Shown piece after piece: positions 1 to 5,805 of a DNA stretch of 13,070 bases. Every line of letters begins with the position of its first letter. Position 1 is the stretch's first letter. The stretch comes from an uncultured Synergistales bacterium (GTDB lineage: Bacteria; Synergistota; Synergistia; Synergistales; Aminobacteriaceae). Made by a program: the position numbers and the translations under genes. The stretch covers positions 1 to 13,070 of the forward strand of contig CAJOEQ010000026.1 in the NCBI GenBank assembly GCA_905233515.1, read 5' to 3'. The notes under the pieces are model-generated. The model worked only from the letters and a program-made list of their open reading frames with translations, made no database searches and was not told where the DNA came from.

Positions 1-465
1 TCAAGCGTTGTTTATTCGGATTTCTTTATTAGCTGCGAATCTTTTATTACGGAGTCTATTATCCTTGCGCGTGATATATCAATGATATTTTTATGGGTTG
101 TTACTGTAGATTTAGTAATTTATTTTATTCTATCAAGACATAAAAGCGCGCTGAAAATCGTAAAATATATTTTGTTGATTATAAATATTTGCATATTCTT
201 GACTGATTTATTTACGATATACTTTTTTCAATTCCCGTTAAACTCTACGATGCTTGAAGTTCTCTCAGTCTCAAATATGCGTGAGACAGGCGAATTTGCT
301 CAGACTTATGGGACTAATATACAATTCTGGCTGTATATTGCGTTTGTCGGAGTGCTTTTATTTGCGGCTTGGCAGTTATTCAAGCTGATTTGCAGGAAAA
401 AAGTTTTATTATTCATGATTCTAATTACAAGTGCTTTAATGGGAGTATATGCCGCTCGTAATTAA
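1..465 (+). pseudogene. N-terminal membrane half of a phosphoethanolamine transferase, cut at the window edge and by a stop codon
   Basis: The frame is open from the first base, so the gene begins upstream of the window; the ATG at 82 is only an internal methionine. The visible 154 residues hold about four hydrophobic segments, followed by the stop TAA at 463-465. The stretch around 240-310 (PLNSTMLEVLSVSNMRET) looks like the loop seen before the last membrane helices of EptA/CptA-type transferases. The catalytic sulfatase-like domain follows in the same frame at 496-1614, separated by this TAA and a TAG at 487-489. I therefore read both parts as one broken gene. Between the stops, frame 3 is open (462-515) and encodes a plausible helix (EGLLAFLEFA), so a pair of compensating indels is more likely than two nonsense changes. 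Normal family length is about 540 residues; roughly 535 codons are visible here plus the missing start. Confidence 0.7.
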
Positions 466-495
466 GTCAAAGTCGGGAAGGGCTATTAGCGTTTC

Positions 496-1614
496 TTGAG
501 TTCGCTTGCTCCTGTTAGATTAATTTATATGGCTTCAAGTATTTATATTGATAGACTAGATTTACAGCAGGCAATGAATGCAAATACGCCCATTGTTATA
601 ACTAAAAATGAAAGCTCAATCCCATATTTTGTATATATAGTCGGAGAATCTACAAGCAGAAATCACATGTCATTATACGGCTATGATTTAGAGACAAGCC
701 CATTATTAAGCAAGCGCAAAGATATTTATATATTCGACGACGTTATAAGCCCTCATGCAAATACGACAGCTGTATTGAAAAAATTATTTTGTTTCTATGA
801 TTATGAGTCTTCAGGCAGCTGGTATGATTATCAAAGTTTATTCAATATTTTAAATGCTGCCGGATATTATACGTGTTGGCTCTCTAATCATGAAAGGCGG
901 CCGGGCTGGGATCCCCGCACAGTTTATTCAAGCCAATGTGCTTATAGAGATTTTCCGGATAAATTCAAAGGCTCACAATATCACAGCGATACTTATGACG
1001 AGAAATTACTGCCGCTTATTGATGAGTTTTTAAGCATAAAGCAGGATAAAAAATTTCTAGCTGTTGAATTATTAGGTGCTCATGTGCATTCTTATAAGCG
1101 TTACCCGAAAGAATTTGCTAAATTCACGGCAAATGACGAGAAAGACAGTTATAAGACTCTCACTGACTCGCAAAAACAAACACGAGCAGAATATGACAAC
1201 GCAATTTTATATAATGACTATGTAGTAAACGAGATTATTAAACGCTTTGAAGATAAGAACGCGATAATAATTTATGCCCCTGATCATGCAGCAGAAGTAT
1301 ATGACAGCATGAATTTTACAGGCGACGGCGACGGAATGAGAAGCGCATTCATGATAGAAATCCCGTTTTTAGTCTATTTATCTGACAAATTCAAAGAGTC
1401 ATATCCGGATTTAGATTTGCGAATAAAATCAAGCATTCACCGGCCATATATGACAGATGATGTAATTCACACGATTTTAGACATAATGGGAATTGCAACG
1501 CCTGATTATGACCCCGCAAAAAGTATAATTAATGAAAATTTTGACTCGTCAAGAAAAAGAATTTATGCGGGCTGCGAATACATAAAGGGGAAGGGCTTAA
1601 TTGCGATACAGTAA
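496..1614 (+). CDS. Phosphoethanolamine transferase, catalytic (sulfatase-fold) domain, 3' part of a broken gene
   Basis: This is the periplasmic alkaline-phosphatase-fold domain that moves phosphoethanolamine from phosphatidylethanolamine onto lipid A, core sugars or another envelope acceptor. Counting from the TTG at 496, the metal-binding Glu of VGESTSRNHMSLYGY is residue 51, the likely Thr nucleophile lies in SPHANTTAVL (residue 90), and the metal-binding pair APDHAAE is Asp263-His264. These motifs fit the EptA/CptA/YbiP group; the acceptor cannot be told. The TTG at 496 lies inside the ancestral gene, has no convincing ribosome site, and would give a product without its membrane anchor, so independent function is doubtful. 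The upstream membrane half (1-465) is in the same frame beyond two stops. The 3' end overlaps dgkA by 14 bases, which implies coupled translation and a shared transcript. Confidence 0.85.
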   Translation: MSSLAPVRLIYMASSIYIDRLDLQQAMNANTPIVITKNESSIPYFVYIVGESTSRNHMSLYGYDLETSPLLSKRKDIYIFDDVISPHANTTAVLKKLFCFYDYESSGSWYDYQSLFNILNAAGYYTCWLSNHERRPGWDPRTVYSSQCAYRDFPDKFKGSQYHSDTYDEKLLPLIDEFLSIKQDKKFLAVELLGAHVHSYKRYPKEFAKFTANDEKDSYKTLTDSQKQTRAEYDNAILYNDYVVNEIIKRFEDKNAIIIYAPDHAAEVYDSMNFTGDGDGMRSAFMIEIPFLVYLSDKFKESYPDLDLRIKSSIHRPYMTDDVIHTILDIMGIATPDYDPAKSIINENFDSSRKRIYAGCEYIKGKGLIAIQ

Positions 1615-1912
1615 TATTTTTTCGCGATTATTTCATGCCTCGCGCTACTCACTGGAAGGTCTGTATTATGCGATAAAACATGAACAGGCTTTCCAATATG
1701 AATGCCTTGTATTTATCATTGTAATTCTCGGTGGGAGATCTTTATTGCTTTCAGGAGCTTGGCTTATTGTTATGTGCTTAGAATTAATTAACAGCTCAGT
1801 TGAGAAAGCATTTGACTTAATCGATAAAAATTTTAGAGACGAGATAAAAGCCGGTAAAGATATGCTCTCAAGTGCTATATTCTTTGCGATTTGCTTTAAT
1901 ATAATTTTATGA
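1601..1912 (+). CDS. dgkA: Diacylglycerol kinase, prokaryotic DgkA type, shortened in the middle
   Basis: DgkA is a small trimeric inner-membrane enzyme that phosphorylates diacylglycerol to phosphatidic acid with ATP. The start is TTG at 1601, preceded by a purine-rich AAGGGGAAGGG ribosome site inside the end of the transferase gene. Residues matching the known active site are all present: Glu28 and Glu34 (HEQAFQYE), Glu61, Asn64 and Glu68 (ELINSSVE), and Lys86-Asp87 (AGKDM). Compared with the E. coli protein as I remember it, spacing is identical up to Glu34, but everything from Glu61 onward is eight residues earlier. An in-frame deletion of about eight residues thus lies in the segment joining the first two transmembrane helices. 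Total length is 103 residues against about 120 usual. The partner gene upstream generates diacylglycerol as by-product, so this kinase probably recycles it. Confidence 0.88.
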   Translation: MRYSNIFSRLFHASRYSLEGLYYAIKHEQAFQYECLVFIIVILGGRSLLLSGAWLIVMCLELINSSVEKAFDLIDKNFRDEIKAGKDMLSSAIFFAICFNIIL

Positions 1913-1917
1913 GTGTA

Positions 1918-1929
1918 TGATATTATAAT
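1918..1929 (+). promoter_or_regulatory. Possible -10 region for the J-domain gene
   Basis: The 69-base gap after dgkA contains TGATATTATAAT, which can be read as an extended -10 (TG-A-TATTAT, 1918-1926) or as a plain TATAAT (1924-1929). No good -35 box is found at 16-18 bases upstream, so this is only a tentative promoter; the gene may simply be read through from dgkA. Confidence 0.3.
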
Positions 1930-1981
1930 ATAAAATTTTTGCTCACAGGGGGCAATTTCTATAAACGCTATTATAAATAAT

Positions 1982-2827
1982 TTGAAAATTTTAGGACTCA
2001 ACCCGGGCGCAACAATGGAAGATATACACTCGGCATTTAGAAAACTTGCGCGCGAACTTCACCCGGATATAACGGGCTCTAAGAGTGATTTTAGATTTAA
2101 GCAGGTAACAGGGGCTTATTCTTTCTTGAAAAATTTGAGCGAGTCAGACCTTGCAGAATTAGCCGGGCAAACTCAGGACAAAATAAATTCTATCAAGCAA
2201 GAAAATAACTCGATAAAAATTAACGCGATTCTCGATAAATACAGCGACGAAATTAATAATTATTACGAGAATCATTCAAATTCAGACGGCATTGATTTAA
2301 ACGCTATTTTGTTTAGATTGAAATCTAAGAATAATAAAATTATAAATATTGCTCTTAAACATTCGGGAAGATTCGCGAATAAAATAGAATTCCGGCGGGC
2401 ATTGTGTGATGTCTTAAAGCGGCCTGATTTAGACGATGAGACAGCAAGACTCGCGGCCTCACTTCCATTTGATGACAATACAAGAAAGCAATTAGCTTTT
2501 GACTTGGCCGATAAGTCAAAAAATTTTCCGGCGGGCTTAATAATTAGCTTAATAGCAAATGATATAGACTTAATGGAAAAATTTTTATTATTTGCCTCAC
2601 CTGATAATATAGCAATTATTCTAAGACGATGGCCATCAGGAAAATCAATAAGTTCCAGCGTAATAAGGCATTTATTGAATTCAGACGACGAAAAAATTTT
2701 AGTCCCGTTATTGTCAGTCGCTAAAATGAAATTCCCCGGCGTTTTGTTAGCTCATAAAAGGAGACTCGCGGCTCTTGAGTCTCACCCGTCTGCAGCTGTC
2801 AGGGCATGGGCGAAAAATTTTATATAA
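1982..2827 (+). CDS. J-domain protein with a C-terminal helical-repeat tail
   Basis: The N-terminus is a J-domain (about residues 1-52): a helix I start (KILGLNPGATMEDI), helix II (HSAFRKLARELHPD) with the diagnostic His27-Pro28-Asp29, and helix III (FRFKQVTGAYSFL). J-domains stimulate ATP hydrolysis by DnaK-type Hsp70 partners. There is no Gly/Phe region and no zinc-binding CxxCxGxG repeat, so it is not DnaJ itself. The remaining 230 residues are charged and helical, and the end (about 190-281) resembles short HEAT-like repeats, e.g. LLAHKRRLAALESHPSAAVRAWAK; the tail may bind a specific client. Start choice is uncertain: TTG at 1982 has no ribosome site, whereas AGGGGG at 1947-1952 sits eight bases before an in-frame ATA at 1961, which would add seven residues and a more complete helix I. 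It converges on the next gene with a 29-base gap and no visible terminator. Confidence 0.75.
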   Translation: MKILGLNPGATMEDIHSAFRKLARELHPDITGSKSDFRFKQVTGAYSFLKNLSESDLAELAGQTQDKINSIKQENNSIKINAILDKYSDEINNYYENHSNSDGIDLNAILFRLKSKNNKIINIALKHSGRFANKIEFRRALCDVLKRPDLDDETARLAASLPFDDNTRKQLAFDLADKSKNFPAGLIISLIANDIDLMEKFLLFASPDNIAIILRRWPSGKSISSSVIRHLLNSDDEKILVPLLSVAKMKFPGVLLAHKRRLAALESHPSAAVRAWAKNFI

Positions 2828-2856
2828 ATTAAATGATAGAATTTGCTTAAATCCCG

Positions 2857-3717
2857 CTAACTCTTAAATTTTAATCTTTCTGCTAAATCCTGAGTTAAAT
2901 TCTTTATGTCCTCTTGAGTCCATTCTCGAGAAGGCTTATTATTCGTTATATTTTGCATGACTTCTTGAGCCGCGCTTGAGTCATTATTAAATAAATTCAA
3001 ATATAGTCTTGATATAGTATTCTTGATTTCGTTTCGCGTTATAATCAAGTCAGAGCCTTTATTAAGCCAGTCATTAAGAATTCTGCCTGTTTCCTGAGAA
3101 ATTAAAAAATTTTTGCGGTCAAATAATCTCGTTCTGTCCTTAGTAACTGTTACTGTGTGATCCATATTTAAATTAAACATTACTGTAAATTCGTAGTCCA
3201 TGCCCTCGCGCTGAATGGGAGCAAGTCCGATTTTCTTTATTTCAGTTTTGCCGCTTGAGTTCTGAATCATTGAATATTCTGTCTTAGTTCTCATTGTTGC
3301 GATTATATGACACTTAGATGATAACATAGTCTCAATTAATTTATTGTGTAAAGGTGTAATTTTGCCCCATGCTGCGTAACTATTTCCGCCCATTTTGCTA
3401 TGAACATCAAGGAGTCCGCCTTCACCGCTCCACGCATGAGAGAGTGAGTCAATAATTAACACGTTATAGCCTGCTGACTCGGCCTCGTGAATGGCATTTA
3501 TATATTTCTCGATTTTGTACGGGGCTGAAAGATTTTCAACGTCATAATCGCATAAATCTGCGTATAAATCCCCGCTCCCGTTCTCAGTGTCTATTAAAGC
3601 AATTTGACCGCCAAGCCCTTGAGCAATCAACAAAGCCCCGTAAGTTTTGCCAGATCCAGCCGGCCCGGTTATAGCGAGTCTTAGTTTTGCTTTGCGTCTT
3701 TCTGCTTTCCTGAACAT
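2857..3717 (-). CDS. Phage-type RecA-fold / AAA_24 ATPase, possibly Sak4-like
   Basis: This is a P-loop ATPase of the kind annotated in phages as ATP-binding protein (AAA_24), some members of which are RecA-fold single-strand annealing or recombinase proteins (Sak4). Walker A is GPAGSGKT (residues 18-25), followed by the strand ALIDTENGSGDLYAD (40-53) and the Walker B strand NVLIIDSLSHAW with Asp90. Ser/Thr-rich motifs such as IIATMRTKTEY and KDRTRLFDRK are typical of the family. The C-terminal 60 residues are helical and probably a separate small domain. The ATG at 3717 has GGAGG 12 bases upstream, a rather long spacing. No other phage gene is nearby, yet it lies directly beside two tRNA genes, so it may be the remnant of an integrated element or a domesticated recombination gene. 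Product class is firm; precise role is inference. Confidence 0.8.
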   Translation of the reverse strand: MFRKAERRKAKLRLAITGPAGSGKTYGALLIAQGLGGQIALIDTENGSGDLYADLCDYDVENLSAPYKIEKYINAIHEAESAGYNVLIIDSLSHAWSGEGGLLDVHSKMGGNSYAAWGKITPLHNKLIETMLSSKCHIIATMRTKTEYSMIQNSSGKTEIKKIGLAPIQREGMDYEFTVMFNLNMDHTVTVTKDRTRLFDRKNFLISQETGRILNDWLNKGSDLIITRNEIKNTISRLYLNLFNNDSSAAQEVMQNITNNKPSREWTQEDIKNLTQDLAERLKFKS

Positions 3718-3759
3718 TATAAAATAAGTCCTCCCGAATAAAATAAAAATTTTTTCTAC

Positions 3760-3768
3760 ATAATATCA
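3760..3768 (-). promoter_or_regulatory. Possible extended -10 for the phage-type ATPase gene
   Basis: On the minus strand the sequence reads TGATATTAT (TG-A-TATTAT), an extended -10 about 43 bases before the ATG at 3717. A TTGAGA lies 20 bases further upstream, which is too far for an ideal -35. The element overlaps the region of the divergent tRNA promoter. Confidence 0.35.
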
Positions 3769-3776
3769 CAAAAAAT

Positions 3777-3805
3777 TTGCATTTTTCTCAATGAAATAAT
3801 ATAAT
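3777..3805 (+). promoter_or_regulatory. Sigma70-type promoter of the tRNA operon
   Basis: TTGCAT at 3777-3782 and a perfect TATAAT at 3800-3805 are separated by exactly 17 bases. Transcription would start near 3812, about a dozen bases before the tRNA-Lys gene. This is the expected arrangement for a strong tRNA promoter. Confidence 0.8.
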
Positions 3806-3824
3806 AGCCTGCGTTGTTTGAAAT

Positions 3825-3897
3825 GAATCGCTAGCTCAGTCGGTAGAGCACCGGACTTTTAATCCGGGTGTCGGGGGTTCAAGTCCCCCGCGATTCA
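3825..3897 (+). tRNA. tRNA-Lys (anticodon UUU)
   Basis: All cloverleaf arms pair by eye: acceptor GAATCGC with GCGATTC, D stem GCTC/GAGC, anticodon stem CCGGA/TCCGG around loop CTTTTAA (anticodon TTT), and T stem GGGGG/CCCCC around TTCAAGT. The discriminator is A3897. The 73-base gene lacks an encoded CCA, so the CCA-adding enzyme must complete it. It reads lysine codons AAA and AAG. It is the first gene of a two-tRNA transcript. Confidence 0.97.
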
Positions 3898-3914
3898 TGA
3901 ATAAATCAACACTT

Positions 3915-3987
3915 GGTCCCATCGTCTAGAGGCCGAGGACACAGCCCTTTCAAGGCTGCGGCGCGGGTTCGAATCCCGCTGGGACCG
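3915..3987 (+). tRNA. tRNA-Glu (anticodon UUC)
   Basis: Acceptor GGTCCCA pairs with TGGGACC, anticodon stem CAGCC/GGCTG encloses CTTTCAA (anticodon TTC), and T stem GCGGG/CCCGC encloses TTCGAAT; discriminator G3987. CCA is not encoded. The gene follows tRNA-Lys after 17 bases and shares its promoter. No clear hairpin terminator is visible downstream (3988-4028). Confidence 0.97.
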
Positions 3988-4028
3988 TTCAAAGATTATC
4001 ACAAAACTTTTCACGCTTTCACAAAAAA

Positions 4029-4382
4029 TTAATCTCGTTCAATTAAATAATATCTCAGCAAATTTTTTATCTCGTCGCAGGAGGCATGATTTATTATATT
4101 TTCAGCAAAATTATTAGACTCAATTATTGATTTAGCTTCGTTTAACTGTTCTTGATTGAGTGAGTAGAATTCTTTGCGCCACTGTTCAGTAAGTGAGCAT
4201 TTATATTTTTCGCGGTAAATTATGAAAGTCTCAGGCATGTATAAAATCTCGTAGAACTCATTAATATTTTGCCCGAATGCCTCATAAAAAAATTCTCTCC
4301 CGTGTCCGATTTTGCCCTTAGTAGCGTTTATTACTGCCTGAACAGCTCGAATAAATTTTTTCGTCCAGAATTTGCCGGTCTC
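4029..4382 (-). pseudogene. C-terminal part of the radical SAM protein, shifted out of frame
   Basis: This frame is open from 4382 down to the stop at 4029-4031 and encodes about 117 residues beginning ETGKFWTKKFIRAVQAVINATKG in concept, then a helical region with MPETFIIYREKY. An ATG exists only at 4238, without good ribosome site, and the conserved-looking GKFWTKKFIRAVQ segment lies upstream of it, so an independent small gene is unlikely. I recall similar segments at the ends of long radical SAM proteins of this kind, directly after the MKYHP motif that ends the main frame at about 4390. I therefore read 4029-4382 as the displaced 3' end of the gene at 4318-5805; one extra base or two missing bases near 4375-4386 would explain it. 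The intact protein would have about 590 residues. Confidence 0.7.
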
Positions 4383-5805
4383 TTACTGGGTGATACTTCA
4401 TAGGAAATGAATAAATATCGGCGTTTAACTCTTCGCACAAGTCTATATTTATTAATAGTCTATAATATAACTCTTCGGGCTTATCGTTGAAATTATATAA
4501 AATATAGTTAGACAGCGATTTAATGCCGTGTTTTACAGCAATTTTTACCGCTCTAATATAAATATCGCGCTGTTCGTAGTGATCAAATGCTATTCTCAAC
4601 GGACGTATATTAATCTCAGCAAGTTTTGCCATGTTTGAGTCATTAATTAATCTCGCGTCGATTCCCTGATTGAAATCAACATAACGGGCGCGCTGTCTTG
4701 GCCTGAAAAATTTTGCGAATAACGGACGAAAATATTTATCTGATTCGAGAATTGCATTAACGCTCGCTGATTCTGGGTAAATAAGGCCGTTTTCTCCACG
4801 GTAATTATTAAAATTTTCAAGTTCTTGACCGGTTAATTTTTCGCGCAAAGTATCATATAAATTTATAATTTTCCTCGTATAAGCACGTATATTATAATTC
4901 TCGCGTAAATTTTTTATTGCTATATCGTAATCACTCGGCGGCGTGTACATGGCACCTCTAGAGAAACCGCATAATTTTATCTCGTCAATTATTTCATTGA
5001 ATTTGCTTGATGCCAGCACGTTATTATCCATTAAGAGCAAATCACGCTTTTCGCCAAATTTTTGATTGATTAAATTAATTTGACTCGAGATACTTATAAA
5101 ATTTTTATATTCGGGCTCAAGAATAGGCACGGCGCAAAATGGGCAATTTCTTATACAGCCGCGAGTCATATAAGCAAAATATGCATCACTTGACGGGTAA
5201 ATATAATCAATCTCATCAAGGATCGAATAATCAAGAGCTAACGAGTCAATTATTTCCGGGTTATCTTTGTCGATTATGCCCGCTTTGTTCAAAGTCCCGC
5301 AAATTGGAGTGATTCCTGTCTCGCGCTTTATCTCTTCAGGAACAAGAGAGGCCGCTATACCTCCTACGAGCAAACGGCCTGACTCAGCTAAAAAATTTTT
5401 AGACTCGTTAATTGTCGTTATTGTCTCTTTCCAGCAAAACGTAAAAAGAGTAGTTATTGCTATCACGTCAAATTTTGTGTAATCTCTCGCACGAAAACGC
5501 CGGCGATACTGCATTAATAAATTCTCACGCCTCAAATCGCAAAAATCAGGAATTGACTCAATAAATGACGCTTGACCAGTCTTTATATACTGCCTGAATG
5601 AATTAATATATTCAGCAAAATTTTTTATGTCAATCTGCGAAATAAACTCACTGCAAAATAAATCGAGTGCTAAATCTTTGAGACTGCCTTTAAAGAATCT
5701 AACATCATCGCCGCAATTTTTGAAATAAGTAGCGAGTTTCATTAGTCCCATAGGCGGATATTTATTTTTATATGGAGGTTCTAGCAGGAGGACTCGGCGT
5801 TTCAT
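4318..5805 (-). CDS. Radical SAM protein with B12-binding-like N-terminus (frameshifted near its end)
   Basis: Radical SAM enzymes use a [4Fe-4S] cluster to cleave S-adenosylmethionine and start radical chemistry. The cluster motif is clear: Cys217-IRN-Cys221-PF-Cys224 (CxxxCxxC) after YMTRG. The first 170 residues (VLLLEPPYKNKYPPMGLMKLA; later LLVGGIAASLVPEEI) resemble the Rossmann-like cobalamin-binding domain often found before such cores, but the usual DxHxxG cobalamin ligand motif is not seen. The motif SFPMKYHPVRD at about 465-476 is near the end of the normal core; the last 20 residues here look like out-of-frame translation, and the true C-terminus continues at 4382-4029 in another frame. 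The ATG overlaps the stop of the GHKL gene (ATGA, 5802-5805) and is preceded by AAAGGAG, so translation of the two is coupled. The substrate is unknown; it is not viperin-like. Confidence 0.85.
   Translation of the reverse strand: MKRRVLLLEPPYKNKYPPMGLMKLATYFKNCGDDVRFFKGSLKDLALDLFCSEFISQIDIKNFAEYINSFRQYIKTGQASFIESIPDFCDLRRENLLMQYRRRFRARDYTKFDVIAITTLFTFCWKETITTINESKNFLAESGRLLVGGIAASLVPEEIKRETGITPICGTLNKAGIIDKDNPEIIDSLALDYSILDEIDYIYPSSDAYFAYMTRGCIRNCPFCAVPILEPEYKNFISISSQINLINQKFGEKRDLLLMDNNVLASSKFNEIIDEIKLCGFSRGAMYTPPSDYDIAIKNLRENYNIRAYTRKIINLYDTLREKLTGQELENFNNYRGENGLIYPESASVNAILESDKYFRPLFAKFFRPRQRARYVDFNQGIDARLINDSNMAKLAEINIRPLRIAFDHYEQRDIYIRAVKIAVKHGIKSLSNYILYNFNDKPEELYYRLLINIDLCEELNADIYSFPMKYHPVRDRQILDEKIYSSCSGSNKRY

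Noticed and set aside
1666..2001. Open frame of 111 codons on the minus strand opposite dgkA
   Set aside because: It is antisense to a well-supported gene, has no family features, and its composition is the mirror of the membrane protein.
3871..3987. tRNA 3' end as an attachment site with a second copy in the window
   Set aside because: No second copy of either tRNA 3' end was found by eye in the window.
3988..4028. Terminator after the tRNA genes
   Set aside because: The stretch has short TCAC-A repeats but no inverted repeat followed by T.
4029..4238. Independent small gene of 69 codons
   Set aside because: The same frame continues upstream to 4382 with conserved-looking sequence that joins the radical SAM protein, so it is a displaced C-terminus.
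4355..4362. Programmed frameshifting at the A6 run in the radical SAM gene
   Set aside because: The conserved-looking GKFWTKK part of the second frame lies before this run, so the shift must occur earlier, where no slippery sequence is visible.
4318..5805. Radical SAM protein as a prokaryotic viperin
   Set aside because: The cluster motif is CIRNCPFC after MTRG, without the viperin-type NYxCxxxCxxC context, and the protein is far longer with a cobalamin-domain-like N-terminus.
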